Shown here piece by piece: positions 1-9,632 of a stretch of DNA of 41,690 nt (position 1 is the first letter of the stretch; each line of letters begins with the position of its first letter). The stretch covers positions 1 through 41,690 of the forward strand of contig DAHWFY010000006.1 in NCBI GenBank assembly GCA_027336365.1. Direction: 5' to 3'. The notes beneath the pieces are model-generated. The model was given only the letters and a program-made list of their open reading frames with translations. It was not told the DNA's origin and searched no databases. The translations under genes and the position numbers were made by a program. This stretch comes from Bacillota bacterium. Lineage in GTDB: Bacteria; Bacillota; Bacilli; Alicyclobacillales; Alicyclobacillaceae.

Positions 1-1
1 G

Positions 2-928
2 ATGATAGTCTATGGACTGTACGACACATTTTTCGTCAAACCCATCACCCTTCCGGTGAAAGAGTCCCTTAATTCTGCTAAGGTGAGTTTGAGCACAGAA
101 TCTCGTCTACGCTTGGCTTCCGAGTTTGGTCGGGTAGAGGCTGCCGAAGAACTGGGAATTCCAGGTGTGGACCACCACCGACGACAAGAATTCGGCAAGG
201 ATGCTGACGATGTGCCAGATCCTGTAGAGGTATTGGCTGAGCGGATTCGGCCCCGACTATTTAATTTGGCTTTACCTCTAACCTTGTTGTTGGTGTTGAC
301 GGTGGCGTTCACGTGGTGGGACGGCCACGCTAAGTCCCCTTCTCTGTTTGGAGCATTGGCCACTGCCAATGCTGCCAAAGCGATGTTGGAAGCCTTGTTG
401 GTGACCTTGGTGGTGAGTGTTGTGGTTTACAGCTTGCAGCAACAGCCTATGCAGCGCACTCTCTTTGGCTTTTTGGCTGGAGGCAACGAAATGATGGGGG
501 TCATTGTGCTGTTGACCTTGGTCTGGGCGTTGTCCGCCGTTTCTACGGACCTGGGATTTACGCCCTATGTGCAGCGAACCCTGGGAGGATTGGTGCCACC
601 GTCATTCATCGCCCCAGCCCTGTTTGTATTTGGAGCAGCTATTTCCTACGTCATTGGTTCTTCCTTTGGTACCTGGGGAATGCTCATGCCCCTGGGCTTT
701 TCTTTAGCGTCCAGTACTCATGCTTCCCTGCCTCTGATTGTTGGCGCGGTGTTTGCCAGTGGTACGTTCGGCGGTTTTGCCTCTCCATTAAGTGACAACA
801 CCGTGGCCATGGCCACGGTGATGAAATTACCCATCATGGGATACGCCCGATACAAATTGAAACCCGCGTTGCTGGTGGCCGGAGCTACAACGGTTTTTTA
901 CGCGGGGGCTGGGTGGCTTTGGTCCTAG
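2..928 (+). CDS. NhaC-type Na+/H+ antiporter, C-terminal part
   Basis: Cytoplasmic-membrane antiporter that probably exchanges internal Na+ for external H+. The frame is open to the left edge, so the ATG at base 2 is probably internal; about 308 residues are visible and family members are usually 430-500 long. After a charged loop (about residues 15-85) come several hydrophobic segments. The motif GSSFGTWGMLMPLGF and the later GTFGGFASPLSDNT match the two half-repeat motifs of the NhaC/ion-transporter superfamily, with the polar SPLSDNT stretch near the ion path. It ends 80 bp before pgi on the same strand with no clear terminator between. Family membership is well supported; the ion preference is inferred. 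Confidence 0.85.
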   Translation: MIVYGLYDTFFVKPITLPVKESLNSAKVSLSTESRLRLASEFGRVEAAEELGIPGVDHHRRQEFGKDADDVPDPVEVLAERIRPRLFNLALPLTLLLVLTVAFTWWDGHAKSPSLFGALATANAAKAMLEALLVTLVVSVVVYSLQQQPMQRTLFGFLAGGNEMMGVIVLLTLVWALSAVSTDLGFTPYVQRTLGGLVPPSFIAPALFVFGAAISYVIGSSFGTWGMLMPLGFSLASSTHASLPLIVGAVFASGTFGGFASPLSDNTVAMATVMKLPIMGYARYKLKPALLVAGATTVFYAGAGWLWS

Positions 929-1008
929 GGGAACTTTTACCGCCGGGGTGCGTGGAGATTTAGAGTGTAAAGAGTTATGCTAAGAAAACAGAGGAGTGTG
1001 GTTCATCC

Positions 1009-2352
1009 ATGATAAAATTGGATTTACAGTTTGCCTCATCCTTTTTAACGGACAGGGAGTGGGAGTACCAGCAGCCTTTTATCACAGATGCGGTCGCGCG
1101 GTTGCGCAAAGCAGATGTGCCGGGATCTGATTTTTTGGGTTGGATCCACCTGGCCAGTGAAACCCTTAAACAGGGTGTCGAAAGTATTGAACGGGCCGCC
1201 GCACGCATACGGGAAGATTCTGATGCCGTGGTGGTCATTGGCATTGGAGGTTCTTACCTGGGAGCTCGGGCGGCCTTTGAGTGGTGTAAGCCGGAATATT
1301 ACAATCAGTTGCCGCCAACCAAGCGGGGAGGCCCCGAGGTGTACTTCGCTGGCAATCAACTCAGTGCGGCAGCGGTACAGGACCTGTTGCAGGTTTTGGA
1401 GGGGAAGCGGGTCAGCCTGAACGTCATCTCTAAGTCTGGTACCACCACCGAACCGGCCGTGGCCTTTCGCTTGCTGCGTCAGTGGTTGACTGAACAGTTG
1501 GGAGAGACAGAAGCGGACAAGCGTATTTATGTGACCACAGATCAGCACAAGGGGGCCTTGAAACACTTAGCCGATGCCAAGGGCTATCCTACGTTTGTCA
1601 TTCCGGACGACGTGGGCGGTCGTTACTCGGTTCTCACGCCTGTGGGGCTGTTGCCGCTGGCCGCCGCAGGAGTGGACATCCGGCAACTGTTGTCGGGGGC
1701 GGCGTTGGCCGAGGAAGAACTGACTGTCACTCATCTGCAGGATAACCCTTCTCTACGCTATGCTGCAGTGCGTAATGTGTTGTACCGCAAGGGCAAGGCA
1801 GTGGAAATCTTAGTCACCTATGAACCTGCCCTGCGCACCTTCGCGGAGTGGTGGAAACAACTGTTTGGTGAAAGCGAGGGCAAGGACCAAAAAGGGCTGT
1901 ATCCGGCATCGGTGGCGAATACCACAGACCTGCATTCCATGGGGCAGTTCATTCAAGAGGGTTCTCGTAACCTGTTTGAAACGGTTGTGCGAGTGGAAAA
2001 TTCTGATGCAGCGATATACCTACCCTCTGACCCGCAATTGGAGGACGGATTGGAATACCTCGCGCAAAAGCCACTGGCTTGGGTGAATGACCAGGCTCGC
2101 TTGGCGACACAAATGGCCCACGCGGATGGCGGAGTCCCCAATTTGACGGTAACCGTTCCAGACCGTTCCGAAAAGTCCTTAGGTGAACTGTTCTACTTTT
2201 TTGAGTTGGCCTGTGCCACTAGCAGTCAACTGCTGGGGGTGAACGGATTTGATCAACCGGGAGTGGAGGCGTATAAAACCAACATGTTTGCTCTGCTGGG
2301 GAAACCAGGGTATGAGCAACAAAGTAAGGCCATGCAGGAACGTCTGAGTTAA
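1009..2352 (+). CDS. pgi: Glucose-6-phosphate isomerase
   Basis: Interconverts glucose 6-phosphate and fructose 6-phosphate in cytosolic glycolysis/gluconeogenesis. The 447 residues match the short bacillar Pgi form. The sugar-phosphate-binding SIS segment SKSGTTTEPA lies near residue 142. Both family signatures are present: DDVGGRYSVLTPVG (about 200-213) and LLGVNGFDQPGVEAYK near the C terminus, with the conserved Gln-Pro-Gly-Val-Glu and Lys. The start is the ATG preceded by GAGGAG at 991-996. It stands between the antiporter and the ABC pair and looks like a single housekeeping gene. A GACCG/CGGTC hairpin follows at about 2356-2372 but lacks a T-run. Confidence 0.97.
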   Translation: MIKLDLQFASSFLTDREWEYQQPFITDAVARLRKADVPGSDFLGWIHLASETLKQGVESIERAAARIREDSDAVVVIGIGGSYLGARAAFEWCKPEYYNQLPPTKRGGPEVYFAGNQLSAAAVQDLLQVLEGKRVSLNVISKSGTTTEPAVAFRLLRQWLTEQLGETEADKRIYVTTDQHKGALKHLADAKGYPTFVIPDDVGGRYSVLTPVGLLPLAAAGVDIRQLLSGAALAEEELTVTHLQDNPSLRYAAVRNVLYRKGKAVEILVTYEPALRTFAEWWKQLFGESEGKDQKGLYPASVANTTDLHSMGQFIQEGSRNLFETVVRVENSDAAIYLPSDPQLEDGLEYLAQKPLAWVNDQARLATQMAHADGGVPNLTVTVPDRSEKSLGELFYFFELACATSSQLLGVNGFDQPGVEAYKTNMFALLGKPGYEQQSKAMQERLS

Positions 2353-2381
2353 TCTTGACCGTCATGGGCGGTCGCGGGAGT

Positions 2382-2410
2382 TTGACGGGCTGCAGTAGGG
2401 TACTTTTAAC
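2382..2410 (+). promoter_or_regulatory. Candidate sigma-A promoter for the ABC exporter pair
   Basis: TTGACG at 2382-2387 and TTTAAC at 2405-2410 are separated by 17 bp, about 30 bp upstream of the first possible start of the ABC gene. The -35 is one base off consensus; the -10 matches at four of six positions. Seen in sequence; activity is inferred. Confidence 0.4.
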
Positions 2411-2436
2411 TCCAGAATGGGCGCTTATCCCAGAGT

Positions 2437-4275
2437 GTGATTCGAACTTACTGTGTCGAAGCAGAAGACGACTTCGTTTCGCATCGGGGGGTGTACCTCG
2501 CTCGTAAACTGGGGGTGGAGGAAACGAGTGATCAACCGGCGCACTTGTTGCGCCAGTTTGCAAGGGCCCACCGTCGGTCCTACAGTTTGTCCATTCTGAG
2601 TATCATCGCGTCCGAGGCAATTACCGTGCAGTTTCCTAGCCTGTTGGGACGTTTCACCGATGCACTGCAGGCTGGGCGTCTAACGGGTCAATTGGTGGTG
2701 GTGTATAGCCTGTGGTTGCTGCTCGTGGGAGTGGCCTACGTGGTGCTGTATGGACTGGGTCAGTGGTGGAATGGTCGCATGGGAAGGGTGTTTGAATACG
2801 AGTTGCGCAAGCAGTTATTTGACCATTGGCAGACGTTGCCCACGGCCTACTTTCGGCACCGCAGCATTGGCGACCTTTTAAATCACGCGATGAACGATGT
2901 GCGTACCGTGCGGGAGGCCATGTCCGGCGGTCTGAACATGTTAACGAATGCTGTTTTTCTTTTGGTAGCCACGCTGGTGATGACTTTTCGCACCATAAGT
3001 ATTGAATTAACCCTGGCGAGCATCATTCCCCTTTTGTTTTTACCCTTGTTTGTTGTTTATTGGGGACCGAAAATTCGCAATGCTTCCCGGCGGGTGCAAG
3101 AAGGGCTGTCGGATATGGCAGATTTGACTGAGGAGAGTCTGAGCGCCATTCGTTTAATCAAGGCAACAGCCAACGAGGAAGTGGAAGGGGGACGTTTTGG
3201 ACAGCGGGTGCAAGAGATTGTGGGTCGACAAATGAGCGTTTTTCGTCTGCAGGCTCTGTTCCAGTCTCTCATTCCCTTGACAGGGTCCATAAGTTTTGCG
3301 ATTGCGCTACTTTATGGCGGGTACTTAACGGTCACTCATCAAATTCTCCTCGGTTCTTTTGTCGCATTCACGCTATATCTAACAATGATTATCACTCCAT
3401 TACAACAGATGGGATTTGTATTTAACTTTTTTCAGCGGGGATCCGCGTCCCTGGCTCGCCTAACGGTTCTGTTCGGGGAACGTGCCGACATTGCAGACCC
3501 GCCTCATCCAGTTTCTGTATCTCATTTGACCGGAACTCTGGAAATTGACTTGCCTGAATTCGTTTATCCGAATGCGGACACACCGTCATTGCGGAACATT
3601 CACTTCACTGTCATGGCTGGTCAGACTGTGGGTATTGTAGGCCGCACCGGAGCGGGGAAAACCACGTTGGTCAACCTGTTGCCGCGGATTTTTGATCCAC
3701 CTCCAGGAGCCGTGCGAATAGATGGATATGATGTACATGCCTTGCGCCTGCAGGTGCTGCGGGAGGCCATCGCATACGTGCCACAGGACGGCTTTTTATT
3801 TTCTACCACGATTGCCGAAAACATTGGTTTTGGCAAAGACCAGGCTAATTCGGATGAGGTAGCGCAGGCCGCCCGTCATGCGGCCTTCTGGCAAGAAATT
3901 GAGGACTTTCCTGCCGGAATGGAAACAGTAGTTGGGGAACGAGGCGTTTCTCTATCCGGAGGACAGAGACAGCGGGCATCAATGGCCCGTGCGTTTGTCA
4001 AGGATGCTCCTATTCTCATTTTGGATGACAGTCTCTCTGCGGTAGACATGAACACGGAAAAACGCATTATTGCCAACATTCATCGTCTGCGGGAGGGGAA
4101 AACCACTCTCATTATTGCTCACCGATTATCTGCCGTACGTCATGCCGACTTTATCCTCGTTTTGGATGAGGGCCGTTTGGTGGAGCGTGGCAGTCATGAG
4201 GAGTTGTTGCACCGCAACGGAATCTATGCAACCCTGTATCGTTTGCAGGAGAGTGAAAAGGGGGAGTTGGCATGA
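2437..4275 (+). CDS. ABC exporter subunit, BmrC/YheI type
   Basis: One half of a heterodimeric ABC multidrug-type exporter in the cytoplasmic membrane. An N-terminal six-helix transmembrane domain (about residues 45-350) is followed by the nucleotide-binding domain: Walker A GRTGAGKT (402-409), signature LSGGQRQR (506-513), Walker B ending LILDDSLSAVD. Asp531 stands where the catalytic Glu is expected, while the signature is canonical. This is the degenerate-site half known from BmrC and TM287-type exporters. Its stop overlaps the start of the next gene by 4 bp (ATGA). The GTG at 2437 has no good Shine-Dalgarno site; in-frame GTG codons at 2491 or 2515 are alternatives that would remove an unconserved N-terminal tail. 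The substrate cannot be told from sequence. Confidence 0.9.
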   Translation: MIRTYCVEAEDDFVSHRGVYLARKLGVEETSDQPAHLLRQFARAHRRSYSLSILSIIASEAITVQFPSLLGRFTDALQAGRLTGQLVVVYSLWLLLVGVAYVVLYGLGQWWNGRMGRVFEYELRKQLFDHWQTLPTAYFRHRSIGDLLNHAMNDVRTVREAMSGGLNMLTNAVFLLVATLVMTFRTISIELTLASIIPLLFLPLFVVYWGPKIRNASRRVQEGLSDMADLTEESLSAIRLIKATANEEVEGGRFGQRVQEIVGRQMSVFRLQALFQSLIPLTGSISFAIALLYGGYLTVTHQILLGSFVAFTLYLTMIITPLQQMGFVFNFFQRGSASLARLTVLFGERADIADPPHPVSVSHLTGTLEIDLPEFVYPNADTPSLRNIHFTVMAGQTVGIVGRTGAGKTTLVNLLPRIFDPPPGAVRIDGYDVHALRLQVLREAIAYVPQDGFLFSTTIAENIGFGKDQANSDEVAQAARHAAFWQEIEDFPAGMETVVGERGVSLSGGQRQRASMARAFVKDAPILILDDSLSAVDMNTEKRIIANIHRLREGKTTLIIAHRLSAVRHADFILVLDEGRLVERGSHEELLHRNGIYATLYRLQESEKGELA

Positions 4276-6152
4276 GCGGTGGTCACCGTATAGACCTGCA
4301 AACCAACCCTTCCGCCGCCACAGACTCATCGACCCATGCACTTGCTGGATCTGTTGGACGAGAGACTCACCCTGGGATGAGCAGTTTGCTGCAACTGTTG
4401 CCATATGCGCGACCGTACATGGGGCAATTCATTTTGGTTCTAGGACTGGTGGTAATCTATAATGCGACCAGCGTTTTGCAGCCATATTTAGTAAAAGTAG
4501 CTATCGATCATGACATTGCTGTGGCACACCCCAGTTTTCATGGTTTGCTGCAGATTTCTTTTCTATATATCGGAGTGGTGGTCCTAGGAACGGCAGCAAA
4601 TTACTTTCAAGTCCTGACCCTGCAATTTGCAGGACAGAGTATCATTCGGCGTATTCGGCTAGACCTATTTCACCATATCACGGCTCAGTCCATGAGTTTT
4701 TTTGACCGTAACTCCATCGGTCGGCTGGTGACCAATGTTTCCAGCGATACGGAGACTGTTTCCCAATTTTTCACTAATTTTTTCCTCAGCCTTATTCGGG
4801 ACGGCTTGGCTCTGGTGATGATTGTGTTTGCCATGTTTCAATTGGATGCCGCCATCGCCGCCCAGGCCATGGTGTTGTTGCCCATTTTATTTGGGATATC
4901 CCTGCTTTTTCGCAAACGCCTACGCCGTGCATATCAGACCACACGCTCTCATTTATCCAGTGTGATTGCGTTTTTGGCAGAAAATTTGGCCGGGGTGAGA
5001 ATTACCCAGATCTTTCATCAGGAGGTGCGGCAAGCCCATAAGTTTGAACAGTTAAACGGATCTCATCGCCAGGCCAATATTCACGAATATCAAACCTCTG
5101 TTTTGTTCAATCGGACTTTTGAGATGCTTGGAAACATGGCGGTGGCGGGGGTGGTGTGGATTGGTGGCAACGCGGTGTTACACCACGCCATTGAATTTGG
5201 CACTTTGTATGCGTTTATCAGCTATATTCGAAATTTTTTTCAGCCCATCAATTCCATCACTCAGCAGTGGAACACCTTGCAATCTTCCATGGTTTCCGCA
5301 GACCGCATCGGTCGTGTGTTGGCGGTAGTGCCAGCCGTGCAGGACGCGCAAGAACCTGTGGCGTTTGCAGCAGAGGACGTCCGTGGCCGGGTGGAGTTTG
5401 AACACGTCTCCTTTGGCTACCAACCTGACCAACGCGTATTGCACGACATTTGTCTGCAGGTGGAGCCAGGGGCTTTCATTGGTCTGGCGGGTCCAACGGG
5501 GGCAGGAAAAAGTTCCATCATGAGTCTGTTAACTCGTTTTTATGATCCGGACGAAGGACGCATTCTTCTCGACGGTGTGGACCTGCGGGACTTTGCCCAA
5601 GCCGACTTGCACCGCCTGGTGGGCATGGTTCAGCAAGAGGTATACCTGTTCTCCGGCACCGTGGCTGACAATATCCGCTTGTTTCGCGAGGACATCAGCG
5701 ATGAACAGGTGGTGGCAGCGGCCGAGGTGGTGGGAGCCCATCGAGTGATTGAGCGACTGCCCCAGAAGTACCAAACCTGGTTGTACGGCAAGGGAGGCAA
5801 TCTGTCCATGGGGGAGCGCCAACTGCTGTCTTTTGCGCGCATTGTTGCCTTGAACCCCAAGGTGCTCATTTTGGATGAAGCAACCGCCAACCTGGACAGC
5901 CAAACGGAAGCATTGGTGACGCAGGGGTTGCAGGCAGTTGCGAAAAATCGTACAACCTTGGTGATTGCTCATCGTTTGGCGACTCTCCGTCATGCGGACA
6001 GGATTTATCTTCTACACCAAGGTCGCATTGTTGAACAGGGGACTCATGAGGAGCTGTTGAACCTTGCGGGTCACTATTCCGAGTTGTATGCCAAATCGGG
6101 AGTAAATGACCCGAATGAAAAGACGGCACTGGGCCATTCTGCGCACAGGTGA
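4272..6152 (+). CDS. ABC exporter subunit, BmrD/YheH type
   Basis: Partner half-transporter of the preceding gene, 626 residues, translationally coupled through a 4-bp overlap. A polar N-terminal tail of about 35 residues precedes the six-helix transmembrane domain. The nucleotide-binding domain has Walker A GPTGAGKS (407-414), the non-canonical signature LSMGERQ (from 511) and Walker B LILDEATANLD with catalytic Glu536. Its intact Glu and altered signature complement the partner's Asp and canonical signature, so the dimer has one consensus and one degenerate ATP site. Gene order (C type then D type) matches yheI-yheH of Bacillus. Probably a drug or lipid exporter; the substrate is not determinable here. 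Confidence 0.9.
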   Translation: MSGGHRIDLQTNPSAATDSSTHALAGSVGRETHPGMSSLLQLLPYARPYMGQFILVLGLVVIYNATSVLQPYLVKVAIDHDIAVAHPSFHGLLQISFLYIGVVVLGTAANYFQVLTLQFAGQSIIRRIRLDLFHHITAQSMSFFDRNSIGRLVTNVSSDTETVSQFFTNFFLSLIRDGLALVMIVFAMFQLDAAIAAQAMVLLPILFGISLLFRKRLRRAYQTTRSHLSSVIAFLAENLAGVRITQIFHQEVRQAHKFEQLNGSHRQANIHEYQTSVLFNRTFEMLGNMAVAGVVWIGGNAVLHHAIEFGTLYAFISYIRNFFQPINSITQQWNTLQSSMVSADRIGRVLAVVPAVQDAQEPVAFAAEDVRGRVEFEHVSFGYQPDQRVLHDICLQVEPGAFIGLAGPTGAGKSSIMSLLTRFYDPDEGRILLDGVDLRDFAQADLHRLVGMVQQEVYLFSGTVADNIRLFREDISDEQVVAAAEVVGAHRVIERLPQKYQTWLYGKGGNLSMGERQLLSFARIVALNPKVLILDEATANLDSQTEALVTQGLQAVAKNRTTLVIAHRLATLRHADRIYLLHQGRIVEQGTHEELLNLAGHYSELYAKSGVNDPNEKTALGHSAHR

Positions 6153-6159
6153 TGGCGTC

Positions 6160-7761
6160 GTGAAATACTTGCCCTCTAAGTGTTATGATGGGCATGAACG
6201 TTTATCGGAGGGGGCATTTAACCTGGCGGAGGAGACACGGGCGACAGGAGATGTGGGACTTGACAGCAGGACTGTAAATCCGCAGGCGGAGGTTGGAGAG
6301 TGGACCCGTATTTGGCGTGCGATTTCCAGTCCCGCCTGGTTGGTGTTGGGGATGGGCTTGGTGGTATTTGCAGTTTATCAAATGAAGCCACTGGGAGATC
6401 CCGATACGCCATGGCACGTCGCCACCGGGCTGTACATTTTGCACCACCACCAGGTTCCAGCCACAGATCCCTTTTCCTGGACGGCCAAGGGTCAACCTTG
6501 GGTGACCCAAGAATGGTTATTTGAAACGATTTTGGCTTGGTTAGAGGTCCACCTGGGGTTTACTGGGGACTGGCTGTGGATGGTGGCCATTGGCACATCC
6601 ACCATGCTGGTGTTGTATCGCCTAGGCATCCGGACTGGCCAGGGTAATCGGCTGATGGCTGCCCTCACGGCCAGTGTGGGTGTGTTTGCCGGACTGTTGT
6701 ACTGGACCATGCGGCCGCAGATTTATTCTTACTTGATGTTCGCGGTGTTCTTTTACATTTTACAACGGGTGCGCGAGGGGCATTTGCGGGCGTTGTATGC
6801 CGTGCCTCCCTTGATGTGGGTGTGGGCAAACATGCATGGGTCATCCGCAATTGGTATTGTCATGCTGCTACTGGAGTGGCTCATCAGTTTTTTGCCCAGC
6901 ATTGCGCGCTTTCAGGGCCTGCGCTTGCCCCCGGGTGCTCGCTGGCGATTGCTCGCCGCTGCCGTGGTGGGAACGTTTGCTGGGCTGGTTAATCCCAATG
7001 GAATTAAGGCCTATACGTATGACTTATTGGCCGTGAATCCATTGATGACAGACAATATCATGGAGTGGCACTCACCTGATTTCCACAGCCAAGCTTATCA
7101 GTACGGGGTGCTCCCGTTTCTCATTCTCAGTTTTACCATTCTTCTCATTCGCTATCGCCCCTTGCCTTTGCGTGAAACTTTGTACTTTGGTGGCACCTTT
7201 GCCGCCACCTTGATTCACCAGCGTTTTTTGCCTTACATGGCCATCGCTTCTGCGCCTCTACTGGTGCAGGTAACCCATGACTGGGTACGCGGATTACTGG
7301 TTCCCTCTAGGTTTTTACGTACATTTGACACGGTGGTGTTGGCTGGGTTTATTTCATTTTTAGGGTATTCGCTGCCAACAGTGGCAGGCCCTTTGAATGA
7401 GCACTGGGATACCCGGGCATATCCCATCGGCGCCGTTACATACATGCAACAGCATCATCTCACACATCGGGTCTTGAATGCTTATCATTGGGGGGGCTAC
7501 TTGATTTATCGAGGTATTCCAACCTTTGTGGATGGTCGTACCGACTTGTATATTCGGAATGGGATTTTCTCGAATTACTTAGCCATCAAAAATTTGTGGT
7601 GGGATGGCCCTAGTATACTCAATTCTTACCACTTTGATGTAGCGGTATTCCCCAGTGGCTATTCAATCGTTACTTTTTTGGAGCAGATGCCCAATTGGAA
7701 AGTGGTATACACGGGTACCAATGCCGTGGTTTTGCAACGAATTCCCACATCTGTCGGTTAG
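6160..7761 (+). CDS. Polytopic membrane protein of unknown function (DPD...WGGY...DGR family)
   Basis: I do not recognise a named function. The protein (about 533 residues from this start) has an amphipathic N-terminal region of about 60 residues, then some ten hydrophobic segments. Two conserved-looking blocks flank them: GDPDTPWHVATG...PFSW...WVTQEWL after the first helix, and WGGYLIYRG...FVDGRTDLY near the C terminus. This layout recalls a widespread family of predicted membrane proteins resembling PMT/ArnT-type glycosyltransferases, with an acidic first extracytoplasmic loop. I chose the GTG at 6160 because AGGTGAT (6147-6153) gives a good Shine-Dalgarno site with 6-nt spacing and overlaps the stop of the ABC gene. 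The frame stays open upstream to 6106. Likely cotranscribed with the exporter. Confidence 0.7.
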   Translation: MKYLPSKCYDGHERLSEGAFNLAEETRATGDVGLDSRTVNPQAEVGEWTRIWRAISSPAWLVLGMGLVVFAVYQMKPLGDPDTPWHVATGLYILHHHQVPATDPFSWTAKGQPWVTQEWLFETILAWLEVHLGFTGDWLWMVAIGTSTMLVLYRLGIRTGQGNRLMAALTASVGVFAGLLYWTMRPQIYSYLMFAVFFYILQRVREGHLRALYAVPPLMWVWANMHGSSAIGIVMLLLEWLISFLPSIARFQGLRLPPGARWRLLAAAVVGTFAGLVNPNGIKAYTYDLLAVNPLMTDNIMEWHSPDFHSQAYQYGVLPFLILSFTILLIRYRPLPLRETLYFGGTFAATLIHQRFLPYMAIASAPLLVQVTHDWVRGLLVPSRFLRTFDTVVLAGFISFLGYSLPTVAGPLNEHWDTRAYPIGAVTYMQQHHLTHRVLNAYHWGGYLIYRGIPTFVDGRTDLYIRNGIFSNYLAIKNLWWDGPSILNSYHFDVAVFPSGYSIVTFLEQMPNWKVVYTGTNAVVLQRIPTSVG

Positions 7762-8086
7762 TCTGGTGAGAAAACTTTGCATAAGGACTGTTTTGCTTTT
7801 GCAAAGAGACTTTCCATTGGATCAAGATTTTACTCATTTGAAAAATCTCATTGAAAACCTCGTAATGAACCGCGAGTTTCTTTCCTTTTAAAACCCTGGT
7901 GTTTTTCCTTGTCATGTTTTGTCATCTGGGCTGTTGTCACACATCCGCCCTCTTGTTCGTATCTTGTGACATAGCATGAAATCACCGTATTCCAACGGTT
8001 GGGGTGGAAGAACCGAGGCTCCGTCCGGGATGAGTCTTCTCTAGTAAGATCAAGGCTGGTCCAATGACAGTGAGGAGAGTCGCATC
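7762..8086. other. Intergenic region upstream of the GH18 gene
   Basis: 325 bp without a convincing gene. A 7-bp inverted repeat (CTTTGCA ... TGCAAAG, about 7776-7807) with an 18-nt loop sits just after the membrane-protein gene and may be a weak terminator. GTGAGGAGAG at 8070-8079 is the ribosome-binding site of the next gene. I see no clear sigma-A promoter; a sporulation sigma factor is possible given the product, but no consensus box could be assigned. Confidence 0.5.
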
Positions 8087-9430
8087 ATGCGTATACACAC
8101 CGTGGTTGCAGGAGAAACCTTACGTACCATTGCTGAGAAAAGTGGTACCACGACGACTGAGATCGTTCGCTTGAATGAAATGGATAACCCAAACGTGATT
8201 GTGCCCGGACTGCACTTGTTGGTTCCGGGACCGCCCACGTTAGCACAGATGTATGTGGTGCGTAAGGGGGATACCCTGGAACGTATTGCAAGGCGGTTGG
8301 GTGTTCCCCAAGCTCAGTTGGCTCGGTGGCTGGGGATACCGATTGCGGGTGCTCCGACCCCCACCGACTCGGGTGCACAAGGCCAACCCATTGGCTCACT
8401 TCAACAACTGGTGGCAGGAGAGCCCATTTATCCTCCCCAGCGGGTGACAAACAAACGCACAATTGAAGTCAACGGTTACCTGCTGCCACAAGGAGGACCT
8501 AGCGACGGTGAAATCGTGCGGGATATAGGTGAGCACCTCACATACCTGAGTATTTTTAGTTATCAGGTGAGGTCTGACGGTTCCTTGGAGCCGAAACGGG
8601 ATGATACAGCCCGTCAAGGAGCGAAAGATGCTGAAGTTCAGCCCTTGATGACCATGACTAATTTTGACGGAAACCAATTTAATCCTACATTGGCGCACAT
8701 GCTTATGGCCAATCCAACGCTACGCCGGAAACTGATTGACAATGCGCTGATTACAGCAAGGAACCTGGGGTTTGGCGGTGTGAACGTGGACTTTGAACAC
8801 ATGCATCCGCAGGACCGCTCCTTGTATAACACATTTATCCGGGAATTAGGTCAGTCCCTGCGCCCTCACGGTCTGAGCCTATCTATCGCCATGGGGCCAA
8901 AAACCGCCGACATGCCGGAAGCTTCCTGGATGGGGGCATTTGACTATCGTACCTTAGGTGCCGAGGTGGACTTTCTCATGCTGATGACCTATGAGTGGGG
9001 TTGGGTAGGGGGTCCTCCAATGGCTGTCGCTCCCTTAGATAAGGTGCGTGCGGTATTACGCTATGCAGTGTCGCAGATCCCCCCCGCCAAGATTCTCATG
9101 GGTGTGAGTTTGTATGGATACGACTGGCAACTGCCCTATCCCAGTGGTCGACTGGCCGCCAGTATCTCTAACAACAGCGCACAAAATTTGGCTCTGGCTA
9201 TGAAGGTGCCCATCGCCTGGAACGCTACGGCCGCTTCTCCCTATTTCCGTTACCACAGTTCCGAGGGGCCTGAGCACGAGGTGTGGTTTGATGATTCGTT
9301 GAGTGCCGCTGCAAAGCTGCAATTGGTGTACGATTTTGGTCTGCGGGGAATTAGTGCGTGGGTGTTGGGCAATGAGTTTCCCCAACTATGGTACTTAGTG
9401 GGCGACAGTTTTGAGGTGCGTAAGGTATGA
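8087..9430 (+). CDS. LysM-GH18 spore cortex-lytic type glycosidase (SleL/YaaH-like)
   Basis: Predicted N-acetylglucosaminidase-type enzyme acting on spore peptidoglycan. Two LysM repeats (residues about 2-47 and 55-86, each with a V..G(D/E)TL start) are followed by a linker and a GH18 barrel (about 125-440). The catalytic strand reads GGVNVDFEH, with Asp235 and acid/base Glu237, as in SleL/YaaH/YdhD proteins. No signal peptide is visible, which is usual for spore-coat or cortex enzymes of this family. 447 residues fits the SleL/YaaH size of about 430. The start has a strong GAGGAG site. Solitary gene. Confidence 0.9.
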   Translation: MRIHTVVAGETLRTIAEKSGTTTTEIVRLNEMDNPNVIVPGLHLLVPGPPTLAQMYVVRKGDTLERIARRLGVPQAQLARWLGIPIAGAPTPTDSGAQGQPIGSLQQLVAGEPIYPPQRVTNKRTIEVNGYLLPQGGPSDGEIVRDIGEHLTYLSIFSYQVRSDGSLEPKRDDTARQGAKDAEVQPLMTMTNFDGNQFNPTLAHMLMANPTLRRKLIDNALITARNLGFGGVNVDFEHMHPQDRSLYNTFIRELGQSLRPHGLSLSIAMGPKTADMPEASWMGAFDYRTLGAEVDFLMLMTYEWGWVGGPPMAVAPLDKVRAVLRYAVSQIPPAKILMGVSLYGYDWQLPYPSGRLAASISNNSAQNLALAMKVPIAWNATAASPYFRYHSSEGPEHEVWFDDSLSAAAKLQLVYDFGLRGISAWVLGNEFPQLWYLVGDSFEVRKV

Positions 9431-9632
9431 AGACGAACGGAAAGGGCTTTACAAGAGGAATTGCTCTTGGAGGTCGATGTCGTCACAGATACGGGTAGCA
9501 TCGGTACACGAGTTTGGGGCACATCGGGGCACATAAGAAATAAGGATCGAAAAAGTTTTGTGGCGGTCATCTAAGATTCCTGTTGTATAGAAGTGGACAA
9601 TTTGTCTAAGACTATCCAATGGGTGATGAACC

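Noticed and set aside
2356-2372. GACCG/CGGTC hairpin after pgi as a terminator
   Set aside because: The stem is only 5 bp and no T-run follows.
9427-9501. 24-codon frame overlapping the GH18 stop with ATGA
   Set aside because: Composition is arginine- and glycine-rich without a recognisable feature, and nothing beyond the overlap supports it.
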